From Vineibacter terrae (lineage in GTDB: Bacteria > Pseudomonadota > Alphaproteobacteria > Reyranellales > Reyranellaceae): 64,000 nucleotides of DNA. The DNA is taken from contig NZ_VDUZ01000031.1 of the NCBI RefSeq assembly GCF_008039615.1, positions 46,916 through 110,915 on the forward strand, given 5' to 3'. The translations under genes were made by a program, and so were the position numbers. This document shows positions 1-7,747 of this stretch, piece by piece (the first letter of the stretch is position 1; every line of letters starts with the position of its first letter). The notes beneath the pieces are model-generated. The model searched no databases, was not told where the DNA came from, and worked only from the letters and a program-made list of their open reading frames with translations.

Positions 1-290
1 GTCGGCGGGGCCGTGATCGGGAAGGAGATCGGCTCTTCTTCGGCGGCTCGTGCCTCGGCATGCCCGGCCGGCTCAGGGCACTGCATCGGGCATGCGCGAG
101 CGGGTCGTCCACGCCGACCGCGCATCCATGCCGTGGGGAGCCATATGTTCATGTCGCAGGGAAGCGTGCGCTCTGAGGGATCGATCGCCGAGGGCCGAAC
201 GGTAGCAGTGTATAGCGTATGCAAGAAAGAGGCGAGACGGCGGCGCCGATGCCGATTGACCGACGGCCCGTCGGACCCTAGCCTCGCCCC
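1..290. other. Left-edge intergenic region
   Basis: No convincing gene is visible here. Short open frames exist on both strands but they lack a ribosome binding site, recognisable motifs or protein-like composition. The stretch presumably holds the promoter of the selenoprotein gene that starts at 291. No clear terminator or operator was found. Confidence 0.4.
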
Positions 291-1217
291 ATGACCGATT
301 CGCACATCTTCGCGCCGGATCACGACGCACCGATCGAGTACATGCGCCGCACGCGGGAGTATTACCTCGCGCTGGGCTACGACAATCCCTATCGCTGGGC
401 GCACTACATCGATGCGCCGTTCCAGCCGCTGGCCCGGAAGCTGGCCGACAGCACGGTGGCGCTGATCACCACCGCCGCGCCGTTCCAGCCCGACAAGGGC
501 GACCAGGGGCCGGGCGCGGCCTACAACGCCGGCGCCAAGTTCTACACCGTCTATTCGGGCGACACGTCGGTCGACCACGACACGCGCATCGCCCATATCG
601 GCTACGACCGCAAGCACACGACGGCGGCGGACAGCAACACCTGGTTCCCGCTGCCGCTGATGCGCCGCTTCGCCGCCGAGGGCCGCTTCAGGCTGGCGCC
701 GCGCTTCCACGGCGCGCCCACCAACCGCAGCCAGCGGGTGACCCTGGAGACCGACGCGCCCGAGATCCTGGCGCGCTGCCGGCAGGACCAGGTCGATGCC
801 GCGCTGCTCGTGCCGACATGACCCGTCTGCCACCAGACCGTGAGTCTGGTCGCCCGACATCTGGAACGCAACGGCATCGCCACCCTCGTTATGGGCGCTG
901 CCAAGGACATCGTCGAGCACGCCGGCGTGCCGCGCTTGCTGTTCAGCGACTTCCCGCTGGGCAATTCCGCCGGCAAGCCGCATGAGCCCGACACCCAGGC
1001 CTTCACCCTCGACCTGGCGCTGAAGGTGCTGCAGAGCGCCGTCGGCCCCCGCACCACGGTGCAGTCGCCCCTGCGCTGGGCCGCGGACGGCGACTGGAAG
1101 CTCGACTTCTCCAACGTCGAGCGCATGAGCCCGCAGGAGGTCGCCAGGAAGCGCGCCGAGTTCGACAAGGCCAAGCAGGTGGCGCTCGGCCAGCGCAAGC
1201 AGGCCGGGGTAGGGTAG
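291..1217 (+). CDS. GrdB-family selenoprotein (glycine/sarcosine/betaine reductase selenoprotein B-like), UGA read as selenocysteine
   Basis: A single 308-residue frame contains one in-frame TGA at 819-821. Upstream and downstream halves are in the same frame with no other stop. The N-terminal half carries the family block around residues 90-121 (RIAHIGYDRKHTT, then NTWFPL). At the TGA the protein reads L-V-P-T-U-P-V-C-H-Q-T, giving a U177-x-x-C180 redox motif followed by a helix-like segment SLVARHLE. Cysteine-containing relatives are known to have C-P-V-C here, which is family knowledge recalled rather than searched. A 7-bp hairpin follows the UGA at the spacing expected of a bacterial SECIS. 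The likely role is a redox or reductase enzyme. Its substrate is unknown, and aerobic proteobacterial members are not classical Stickland enzymes. The start ATG at 291 lacks a strong Shine-Dalgarno. A CoA-transferase follows after 160 nt. Standard annotation would truncate this gene at residue 176. Confidence 0.85.
819..850 (+). promoter_or_regulatory. Selenocysteine UGA and SECIS-like hairpin
   Basis: The UGA occupies 819-821. The 7-nt arm ACCAGAC (832-838) pairs perfectly with GTCTGGT (844-850) around the 5-nt loop CGTGA (839-843). The loop begins 17 nt after the UGA and its second base is G. These agree with the usual rules for bacterial SECIS elements: apical loop 16-37 nt downstream, short perfect upper stem, and a G in the first two loop positions. 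SelB binding is inferred. The sel genes are not in this window. Confidence 0.8.
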
Positions 1218-1377
1218 CGGCTGCCGCTGGCGGCGCTGGCAAGAGGCCGGGCCGCGCCGCTCCAGCGGCGCCTCTTCCACATCACATCGTCTGCCATGAG
1301 CGTCGCTGGAGCGACGCGGCCCGACCGATCACCCAGCAAGGGCCCCCCTTCACTGCGCTCCGGACAATGAGAGAACC

Positions 1378-2571
1378 ATGACCAAGCCTTTCACCGGCAT
1401 CCGGATCCTCGACTTCACGCGGGTGCTGGCGGGACCCTACGCGTCCTATCAGCTGGCGCTGCTGGGCGCCGACGTGATCAAGGTCGAGGCGCCCGGCGGC
1501 GAGGACATGCGCTACGGCAACCGCGCCGATGACTGGGAGAAGCGCGGGCTGGCGGCGCCGTGGATGGCCGTCAACGCCAACAAGCGGTCCGTGACGCTCG
1601 ACCTCAAGAAGCCGCGCGCGATCGAGGCTGTGAAGCGTCTGGCCGCCAAGGCCGATGTCGTGATGGAGAACTTCCGGCCCGGCGTGATGGACGGGCTGGG
1701 CATCGGCCACGAGGTGCTGCGCGCGATCAACCCGCGGCTGATCTACTGCGCCGTGTCGGGCTTCGGCCAGACCGGGCCGCAGCGCGCCACGGCGGCGTTC
1801 GACGGCATGATCCAGGCGATGTCCGGCCTGATGTCGATCACCGGCTTCGAGGCCAACGGACCCACGCGCGTGGGCTTCGCCGGCGCCGACGTGATGTCCG
1901 GCGCCACCGCCGCCTTCGGCGTGGCTTCGGCGCTGTTCCAGCGCAGCCATACCGGCAAGGGCCAGCTGGTCGATGTCGCCATGCTCGACGCCGTGATGGC
2001 CTACATGGCGCAGCAGGTCAGCGAGCACCTCGTCACCGGCCGCGTGCACGGCCAGAGCGCCAACCTGTCGGTCACGAAGAAGCCGACCGGCGACCTCTAC
2101 CGCACCCGGGACGGCTGGATCGTGCTGGCGGTGATGACCGAGCCGCAGTTCCGGCGTCTGATGCCGGCCCTGGGCCGCGCCGACGCGCTCGACGATCCGC
2201 GCTTCGCCGACTGGCCCGGCCGCATCGCGCATGCCAAGGATCTGCACCAGATCATCGAGGACGCGCTGATGCGCGAGACCTCGGCCGAATGGGCACGGTG
2301 CCTGGCCCAGGCCGATGCGCCGGCCGCGCCGGTGCTGGGCATCCCGCAGACGGTGCAGCTGGAGCAGCTCGCCGCGCGCGACATCCTGCAATCCATCGAG
2401 ACGCCGCACGGCACGGTGCGGCTGGCCGGCTCCGGCTTCCGCCTCGAGCATGGCGGCGGCAGCGTCGAGCGCGCGCCGGCGATGGCCGGCCAGCACACCG
2501 ACGAGGTCCTGGCCGAGGCCGGCTATTCCCCGGCCGACATCGCCGCGATGCGCGCCGACGGCGTGCTCTGA
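1378..2571 (+). CDS. CaiB/BaiF family (class III) CoA-transferase
   Basis: This 397-residue protein is of normal length for formyl-CoA:oxalate CoA-transferase relatives. It starts with the typical GIRILDFTRVLAGP block, has ADVIKVEAP at about 31-39 and ENFRPGVMD at about 97-105. Asp142 in the AAFDGMIQAMSG segment corresponds to the catalytic aspartate that forms the aspartyl-CoA thioester anhydride in this family. It transfers CoA between carboxylic acids in the cytoplasm. The donor and acceptor cannot be told from sequence. It lies between the selenoprotein gene and an amidase on the same strand, with gaps of 160 and 236 nt, so co-transcription is possible but not shown. A second paralogue lies at 35147-36358. 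Confidence 0.9.
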   Translation: MTKPFTGIRILDFTRVLAGPYASYQLALLGADVIKVEAPGGEDMRYGNRADDWEKRGLAAPWMAVNANKRSVTLDLKKPRAIEAVKRLAAKADVVMENFRPGVMDGLGIGHEVLRAINPRLIYCAVSGFGQTGPQRATAAFDGMIQAMSGLMSITGFEANGPTRVGFAGADVMSGATAAFGVASALFQRSHTGKGQLVDVAMLDAVMAYMAQQVSEHLVTGRVHGQSANLSVTKKPTGDLYRTRDGWIVLAVMTEPQFRRLMPALGRADALDDPRFADWPGRIAHAKDLHQIIEDALMRETSAEWARCLAQADAPAAPVLGIPQTVQLEQLAARDILQSIETPHGTVRLAGSGFRLEHGGGSVERAPAMAGQHTDEVLAEAGYSPADIAAMRADGVL

Positions 2572-2602
2572 GCTGATCGGCACATTCGGGAAAAGAAGGC
2601 TT

Positions 2603-2706
2603 CACCACAGAGACACAGAGATCACAGAGTGGCACAGAGAAAGAAAAGGGCATGCTGCTCCACTCTGCTCTCTGTGTGCCTCTGTGATCTCTGTGCCTCT
2701 GTGGTG
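2603..2706. repeat. Long imperfect hairpin of CACAGAGA-type repeats
   Basis: The 27-nt arm at 2603-2629 (CACCACAGAGACACAGAG...) is the inverted copy of 2680-2706, with one mismatch, around a 50-nt loop that includes further CTCTGTG units. The arms are built from short CACAGAG/CTCTGTG words, so partial pairings in many registers are possible. It sits between two co-directional genes. It may act as a transcriptional attenuator or be a dispersed intergenic element. No T-tract follows. Confidence 0.75.
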
Positions 2707-2807
2707 CATTTTTCGCCAACGCCGGCAGAGAGCTACGTGCCTACGCGATTGACCCCGCGCCCCGTTCCTCTAGCCTTGCCGCCTTCACGCAGGAGCCATG
2801 GAACGAC

Positions 2808-4283
2808 ATGACGTTGGCAATGAGCTGGGACGAGTGGGCGGGGCACGATGCGCTGGGGCTGGCCGAGCGCGTGCGCCAGGGCGAGGTGACGCCGGCCGAG
2901 CTGGCGGCGCAAGCGTCCGCCGCCATCGCCGCCACGAACCCGGCCCTGAGCGCTGTGGTCGAGGTGTTCGACGATGTCGTGGCCGATCCGCTGAAGGACG
3001 GCATGAACCCGCGCGGCACCTTCGCCGGCGTGCCCTACCTGATGAAGGATCTCGGCCCGACGCTGAAGGGCCGGCTGCAGGAGATGGGCTCGCTGCTGAT
3101 GCGCGGCAACCGTGCCGCCGCCGACAGCCACCTGACCGGCCGCATCCGCCTGGCCGGGCTCAACATCATGGGGCGCAGCACGACGCCGGAATTCGGCTGC
3201 TGCAGCTCGGCCGAGAACCCCGCCGTCTACATCACGCGCAATCCCTGGGACACCGATTACACCACCTGCGGCTCCTCGGCCGGCACCGGCGCCATGGTGG
3301 GGGCGGGGGTGGTGCCGATCTCGCATGGCAGCGACGGCGGCGGCTCGATCCGTATCCCGGCCGGCGTGAACGGCGTCATCGGGCTCAAGCCGTCGCGCGG
3401 CGTCTTCTCGATCGCGCCCGGTGCGTCCGACCTGACCGGGCTGGTCTCGACCCAGGGCTGCCATACGCGCAGCGTGCGCGACACGGCCGCCTTCTTCGAC
3501 AGCTGCCGCGGCGGCGCGCCGGGCGAGTTCATGCCCTACTGGACGCCGGCCGAGCCCTATGTCGAGCTGATCCAGCGCGACCCGGCGCCGCTGCGCATCG
3601 CGCTGTCGCACGAATGGGGCGACTATCGCGCCACGCCGCATATCGCCGCCGAGCTCGCCCGCGTCGGCCGCTTCCTGGAAGGGCTGGGGCACCGCGTCGA
3701 CTGGGCGCTGCCCGAGGTCGACCTGCGCGCCGCCTTCGCCGCCCAGACGACCTGCTACATCAGCAACTTCGCGCAGACGATCACGAACCTGATCGCGCCG
3801 CTGGGCCACGAGCGGCCGCCGGCCGACCTGGTGGAGCCGGTGAACATCCGCATCTGGGAGGCCGGCCGGACCATGTCCTTCACCGAGCGGGCGCGCATGC
3901 AGGCGGTGTTCAACACCACCGCCCGCGGCTTCGGCGCCTTCTTCGAGGAATGGGACATCATCCTGACGCCGATCACGGCGCTGCCGACGCCGAAGATCGG
4001 CACGCGCGAGTTCCTGACCATCAGCGACAACCCCTCGGTGCTCGACTGGTTCGGCAATCTCTGGCGCTTCTTCTCCTACACGCCGCTGGCCAATCTCTGC
4101 GGCATCCCCGGCATCTCCCTGCCGCTGGCGGCGCACGAGAACGGCCTGCCGCTGGGCATCCAGGCGCAGGCGCGCCAGGCCAATGACGGGCTGCTGCTGC
4201 AGCTCGCCGCCCAGGTCGAGCGCGCCATCGGCGGCAAATGGAACCAGGGCGGCGTCCCCAAGGTCCACGTCACCCGCGCCTGA
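2808..4283 (+). CDS. Amidase signature family hydrolase
   Basis: This 491-residue protein has all elements of the amidase signature family. The predicted catalytic lysine is Lys80 in GVPYLMKDLG, the cis-serine is in the CGSSAGTGA loop (about Ser156), and the nucleophilic serine is Ser180 in SDGGGSIRIPAG. It hydrolyses the C-N bond of an amide in the cytoplasm. The sequence does not define the substrate. The C-terminal part (SYTPLANLCGIPGISLPL) is the usual conserved block. An AGGAG lies 13 nt before ATG 2808. A later ATG at 2820 would remove only MTLA. A CoA-transferase gene precedes it, suggesting degradation of an amide to an acid and then to a CoA ester, but this is inference. Confidence 0.9.
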   Translation: MTLAMSWDEWAGHDALGLAERVRQGEVTPAELAAQASAAIAATNPALSAVVEVFDDVVADPLKDGMNPRGTFAGVPYLMKDLGPTLKGRLQEMGSLLMRGNRAAADSHLTGRIRLAGLNIMGRSTTPEFGCCSSAENPAVYITRNPWDTDYTTCGSSAGTGAMVGAGVVPISHGSDGGGSIRIPAGVNGVIGLKPSRGVFSIAPGASDLTGLVSTQGCHTRSVRDTAAFFDSCRGGAPGEFMPYWTPAEPYVELIQRDPAPLRIALSHEWGDYRATPHIAAELARVGRFLEGLGHRVDWALPEVDLRAAFAAQTTCYISNFAQTITNLIAPLGHERPPADLVEPVNIRIWEAGRTMSFTERARMQAVFNTTARGFGAFFEEWDIILTPITALPTPKIGTREFLTISDNPSVLDWFGNLWRFFSYTPLANLCGIPGISLPLAAHENGLPLGIQAQARQANDGLLLQLAAQVERAIGGKWNQGGVPKVHVTRA

Positions 4284-4349
4284 GCAGGAGCATGTCCCAA
4301 TCGAACGGAATCGGCCCTCCTGCGCGGGCTGCTCCAAGCAGCGGGGAGC

Positions 4350-5063
4350 TCAATGCAATACTGCGCTTAGAAACGTCTCCAGCTCGGGCGTGCGTGGCCG
4401 GGTGAGCGTCGCGGCGGCGGGGCCTTGCTCCCAGATCTTGCCCTGGTGCATGAACATCACGCGGTTGGCGACCTTGCGAACGAAGCCGATCTCGTGGGTC
4501 ACCAGCATCATGGTCATGCCGTCGCGCGCCAGCGCCTCCAGCACGTTGCGTGCCTCGCCGACCAGCTCCGGATCGTCGAGCAGCAGGAGCTGCGGCGACA
4601 TCGCCAGCGAACGCGCGATGGCCACGCATTGCTGCTGGCCGACGGAGAGCAGGTCGGGATAGGCGTCGATCTTCCCGGGCAGCCCCACCTTTCGAAGCAC
4701 GGCTTCGGCCAGGCGCCGTGCCTCGGTCGGCGGCACCCCCTTCATCACATTGGGGGCGAGCGTGATGTTCTTCTCGACGCTGAGGTGCGGGAAGAGATTG
4801 AAGCTCTGGAACACGATGCCGACATGCTGGCGCAGCTGGCGCAGGTCGGTGCCGGGATCGTTGACCACCGTGTCGTCGACGCAGACGGTGCCGCCCTGGA
4901 TCGGCTCCAGTCCGTTCACGCAGCGCAGCACGGTGCTCTTGCCCGCGCCCGAACGACCGATGATGGCGACGGTCTCGCCCTTCTCGACGATGAGCGACAC
5001 GCCGTTCAGCACGGTGTGCTGGCCATGGCGCTTGATGACGTCCCTGAGTTCGACGAGCGACAT
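4350..5063 (-). CDS. Decayed polar amino acid ABC transporter ATP-binding protein (GlnQ type)
   Basis: The 237-residue frame is open and clearly GlnQ/HisP-like. Walker A is GRSGAGKST (about 36-44), the Q-loop is VFQSFNLFPH, and the switch histidine is in VTHEIGF. Two essential motifs are damaged. The ABC signature reads LSVGQQQCV instead of LSGGQQQRV (about 139-147). The Walker B/D-loop reads LLLLD-DPELV where the family has LLLLDEPTSALDPELV, so six residues including the catalytic glutamate are missing, as from an 18-bp in-frame deletion. No permease or binding-protein gene is adjacent. The start at 5063 follows GGAGGG at good spacing. It probably cannot hydrolyse ATP normally and may be an early pseudogene. 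Confidence 0.85.
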   Translation of the reverse strand: MSLVELRDVIKRHGQHTVLNGVSLIVEKGETVAIIGRSGAGKSTVLRCVNGLEPIQGGTVCVDDTVVNDPGTDLRQLRQHVGIVFQSFNLFPHLSVEKNITLAPNVMKGVPPTEARRLAEAVLRKVGLPGKIDAYPDLLSVGQQQCVAIARSLAMSPQLLLLDDPELVGEARNVLEALARDGMTMMLVTHEIGFVRKVANRVMFMHQGKIWEQGPAAATLTRPRTPELETFLSAVLH

Positions 5064-5371
5064 GCCACCCTCCGCTCGAGTCGTCTTGATCAACAATGAG
5101 TGAGCAAGCTGACCAATCGCCGATGCGCGTCACTTTCCGTCCCTGACCGATGGCGGAAGGCGATCACGCGGGGTAGGATGCCAGCGTCCCACACTGGCGG
5201 GAGCGCGACAATGCCCTCCTGCACAACGCCCGTTGCTGCGTGGTCGCAAGTAAGTTGTCCGGTGGGGACTCCTGATGGTTGTCTGGTGCGGTTGCTATCC
5301 TGGATCAAGCCGCGGAAATTCCGCGTCCTGGATCTGCTCGGCGGACATCTTAATTAAACAGGGAGACCGAA
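5064..5371. other. Intergenic region before the GYD gene
   Basis: These 308 bases separate the divergent ATPase and GYD genes. Apart from the palindrome at 5311-5325 and an AT-rich patch near 5349-5357, nothing gene-like is seen. Promoters for both genes should lie here. Confidence 0.4.
5311..5325. promoter_or_regulatory. Perfect 15-nt palindrome upstream of the GYD gene
   Basis: CGCGGAAATTCCGCG is a perfect palindrome around a central A. It ends 46 nt before the GYD-domain gene start and could be an operator or a leader hairpin. No matching regulator was identified. Confidence 0.35.
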
Positions 5372-5704
5372 ATGCCTACGTTCATCACCTACGCTTCCTA
5401 TTCCCGGTCCGGTGCCAAGGGATTGATCGACAAGCCCTCGGATCGCTCCGGCGCGATCAAAGCCTTGATCGAGAAAGCCGGCGGCAAGCTGATAGCACTA
5501 TATTTTACGACGGGGTCGAACGACGTCGTCATTGTCTCCGAAGTCGCGGATGGATCGGATGCTGTGGCCATGGGAATGGCCGTCACGGCAAGTGGCACGT
5601 TATCGAGGATCGAGACCGTTCGTGCCTGGACCTCGAGCGAATTCAAGGGCATCGCGGAAAAGGCTGCCAAGGTTGCAGGTGCCTACACGCCGCCCGGAGA
5701 ATGA
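5372..5704 (+). CDS. GYD domain-containing protein
   Basis: This 110-residue protein matches the small GYD family, a ferredoxin-fold alpha/beta domain. It has the opening strand TFITYASYS, a helix with SGAIKALIEKAGGKL, the central ALYFTTGSNDVVIVSEVAD in place of the usual GxYD motif, and the closing ETVRAWTSSEF. The biochemical role of the family is unknown. GGGAGA lies 7 nt before ATG 5372. The gene is monocistronic: a palindrome lies upstream and a strong terminator downstream. Confidence 0.8.
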   Translation: MPTFITYASYSRSGAKGLIDKPSDRSGAIKALIEKAGGKLIALYFTTGSNDVVIVSEVADGSDAVAMGMAVTASGTLSRIETVRAWTSSEFKGIAEKAAKVAGAYTPPGE

Positions 5705-5760
5705 TGGGCAATGCGAGGTGTCCTTAGTGGCGCCGTGCGCAATCACAAGGTGTGAATTGG

Positions 5761-5788
5761 AGAGCCGCCTCCGGGCGGCTCTTCTTTT
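5761..5788 (+). terminator. Rho-independent terminator after the GYD gene
   Basis: AGAGCCGCC (5761-5769) pairs perfectly with GGCGGCTCT (5774-5782) across a TCCG loop and is followed by TCTTTT. It ends the GYD transcript 57 nt after the stop codon. Confidence 0.85.
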
Positions 5789-5816
5789 GAATGCGATGCC
5801 GGTGCGACGGGACGCT

Positions 5817-6167
5817 TCAAAGCCCCAGCAACGCCAAGGCAACGACACCGCCCATCAGGTACCCGCCAACGTGCCGGCCGCGCGTGGCCACGGCGTTGCC
5901 CACGGCGGCATACCCGTAGACGACGACGGCGACGGCGATGATCCATCTTCGTGCGTCCTCCGAGCCGAATGCCGGCGCGGCGATCAGCAGGATGCCCAGC
6001 CCGATCCAGTCGATGGTGCTGGCCTGCCAGACCATCCGCAGCAGGCGGCGCGTCCATCGCGGCTCGATATGCGATCGGGCGAACACGCGCAGCTCGGCGA
6101 TCGCCCCGTGCGCGAGGGCGATGAGGATCGCCAGCACGCCCGCGGCCTGAAGTGCTATATCCCGCAT
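5817..6167 (-). CDS. Small membrane protein of unknown function, divergent from a TetR regulator
   Basis: This 116-residue protein has about four hydrophobic segments: roughly residues 5-25, 48-66, 74-92 and 101-116. It is predicted to sit in the inner membrane. It starts at 6167 after GGAGGTGGC at ideal spacing. I do not recognise a named family. The layout resembles small DUF-type membrane proteins controlled by a neighbouring TetR repressor. The start lies 82 nt from the divergent TetR gene, and both share a region with two copies of a palindromic operator, so it is probably repressed by that TetR protein. Confidence 0.75.
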   Translation of the reverse strand: MRDIALQAAGVLAILIALAHGAIAELRVFARSHIEPRWTRRLLRMVWQASTIDWIGLGILLIAAPAFGSEDARRWIIAVAVVVYGYAAVGNAVATRGRHVGGYLMGGVVALALLGL

Positions 6168-6175
6168 TGCCACCT

Positions 6176-6239
6176 CCATACAGGAGTGTATGGAGAGCCT
6201 ATTCGCGCCGATTGCGGGATTCAATACAGGACTGTATGG
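6176..6239. promoter_or_regulatory. Twin TetR-type operators in the divergent promoter region
   Basis: Two near-identical 18-bp palindromes occur. CCATACA-GGAG-TGTATGG (6176-6193) is perfect outside its centre. CAATACA-GGAC-TGTATGG (6222-6239) differs by one arm base. Their centres are 46 bp apart. One lies just before the membrane protein gene and the other 9 nt before the TetR gene. This arrangement fits autorepression and repression of the divergent target. Confidence 0.75.
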
Positions 6240-6248
6240 TGCGACCTC

Positions 6249-6839
6249 ATGACCAAACGGCTGACGGTGCAGGACTGGATCGATTTCGCGCTGGCGACAC
6301 TGGCGCAGGAGGGCTTCCACGCCTTGAAGGCGGATGTCCTGGCGCGCCGGCTCGGAGTCTCGCGCGGCAGCTTCTATTGGCACTTCGCGGACCTGGAGGC
6401 CTTTCATGCCCGGGTGATCGGGCAGTGGCGGCAGACGGCGACCGAAGCGATCATTTCAGGCCTCGAGCGGCATGAAGGACATGAGCAGCGTCTCGACGTG
6501 CTCTTGCGCGGCGCCTTCGGACATGACTCCCTGCTGGAGGTCCGCATGCGCGCCTGGGCCGACAACAACGCTGCGGCCGCACGCGTCGTGAGCGACATCG
6601 ACCGCAGGCGACGGCAATACATCGAGCGGCTGCTGGTGGCGGCGGGCATCGCGCCGGCGCTGGCGGCGACCCGCGCCCAGCTGCTTTACTGGACCTATCT
6701 CGGCGCTGCGCTGAGCCGCAGCAGGCTGGCCGGCGAGCAGCTCGATCGGGTCGTGGCCGAGCTGAAGACGATCGGGCTGGGCGGCGCCGCCCCGCCGGCA
6801 CGCGGCCTCCGGAACCGATCCGGGCTTCAGCGAGTGTAG
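6249..6839 (+). CDS. TetR/AcrR family transcriptional regulator
   Basis: This 196-residue protein has a TetR helix-turn-helix in its first 50 residues: QDWIDFALATLAQEGFHALK, then DVLARRLGVSRGSFYWHFAD with the family's SRGSFYWHF signature. The rest is a variable all-helical ligand-binding domain. The ATG at 6249 lies only 9 nt after operator 2, so bound repressor would block its own expression. The divergent partner is a small membrane protein. The ligand is unknown. Confidence 0.9.
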   Translation: MTKRLTVQDWIDFALATLAQEGFHALKADVLARRLGVSRGSFYWHFADLEAFHARVIGQWRQTATEAIISGLERHEGHEQRLDVLLRGAFGHDSLLEVRMRAWADNNAAAARVVSDIDRRRRQYIERLLVAAGIAPALAATRAQLLYWTYLGAALSRSRLAGEQLDRVVAELKTIGLGGAAPPARGLRNRSGLQRV

Positions 6840-6849
6840 TGTCTCTTTG

Positions 6850-7040
6850 CCCCGCGGTAGCGCTACGGCATTCACACATTTTCACTGTCATCCCGAGCGC
6901 CAGCGAGGGATCTCCCGCGAAAGACGCACGGTGCGTCATTCGCAGGAGATCCCTCGCTGGCGCTCGGGATGACAGTCCTATTTTTCGGGACGCAAGCTCT
7001 CTGGGACTGGATGTGTGAACGCCGTAGCGCTGCCGCGGGG
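6850..7040. repeat. Nested palindromic element (core inside an outer inverted repeat)
   Basis: The core (6885-6975) has 31-nt arms starting CTGTCATCCCGAGCGCCAGC and ending with its exact inverse. It is enclosed in a second 29-nt inverted repeat, 6850-6878 against 7012-7040 (CCCCGCGG..GCGCTACGGC..TTCACACA), with two mismatches. The core belongs to the same family as the copies at 15358, 16992, 22723, 24531, 26161 and 57066. The nested plan recurs at 16956-17119. Confidence 0.85.
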
Positions 7041-7131
7041 CGAGGGGTGAACGGCAGCATGGGCGATCGCCCTCGCGGGCCTTGGCGATCACCCCTACAA
7101 TGGCTGGCAGCATTTTATCCGGGGAGCAGAA

Positions 7132-7662
7132 ATGGCGATCTACGCGTTCGAGGACTTCCGGCCCGTCCTGCCCGGGAATGGCCGGTTCTGGGTGGCGCCG
7201 GGTGCGCATGTGATCGGGCAGGTGAGGATCGGCGCCGACGTCAGCATCTGGTTTGGCGCCGTCGCGCGCGGCGACAACGAGCCGATCGACATCGGCGAGG
7301 GCACGAACGTGCAGGAAGGGGTCATGCTGCATGCCGATCCCGGCTTTCCCCTCGTCATCGGCGCCGGCTGCACCATCGGCCATCACGCGATCCTGCATGG
7401 CTGCACGGTTGGCGCCGGCACGCTCATCGGCATGGGGGCGACGGTGCTGAACGGCGCCAGGATCGGCGCCAACTGCCTCGTCGGCGCCAACGCGCTCGTC
7501 ACCGAGGGCAGGGAGTTCCCGGACAATTCGCTGATCATCGGCGCGCCGGCCCGGGAGGCCCGGCCGCTGCCGGCGGGAGCGCTCGAGAAGATCCGCAGCG
7601 ACACGCTGGGCTACGTGGCGCGATCGCGCCGCTTCGCGGCGGGGCTGAAGCAGATCGATTGA
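7132..7662 (+). CDS. Gamma carbonic anhydrase family protein (left-handed beta-helix)
   Basis: This 176-residue protein consists of hexapeptide repeats (for example IGADVS, IGEGTN, IGAGCT, VGAGTL, IGANCL, VGANAL) that form a left-handed parallel beta-helix, followed by a C-terminal helix. His67, His84 and His89 occupy the positions of the three zinc ligands in YrdA/CaiE-type gamma carbonic anhydrases, and IIGAPAREAR closes the helix as usual. It is a cytoplasmic trimer by family knowledge. Carbonic anhydrase activity is plausible but not certain for this clade. GGGGAG lies 5 nt before ATG 7132. Confidence 0.88.
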   Translation: MAIYAFEDFRPVLPGNGRFWVAPGAHVIGQVRIGADVSIWFGAVARGDNEPIDIGEGTNVQEGVMLHADPGFPLVIGAGCTIGHHAILHGCTVGAGTLIGMGATVLNGARIGANCLVGANALVTEGREFPDNSLIIGAPAREARPLPAGALEKIRSDTLGYVARSRRFAAGLKQID

Positions 7663-7747
7663 GGTCGACGCCGCAACTCCCTGCGGACACTGGCGCCGGC
7701 CGACGCGTGGCTGCGCCGCCTGTGCCGACGTCCCGAGCGTGCTGCGT

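Noticed and set aside
73..330. Short minus-strand frame at the left edge
   Set aside because: No motif or ribosome site; overlaps the selenoprotein start and has shadow-like composition.
840..1217. A separate 125-residue gene starting at GTG 840
   Set aside because: It lies in frame with 291-821 and its homologous part begins upstream of 840; GTG 840 lies inside the SECIS-like hairpin and has no ribosome site. It is the second half of the selenoprotein.
2733..4337. Minus-strand 534-codon frame opposite the amidase gene
   Set aside because: Shadow frame; the amidase catalytic residues are on the plus strand.
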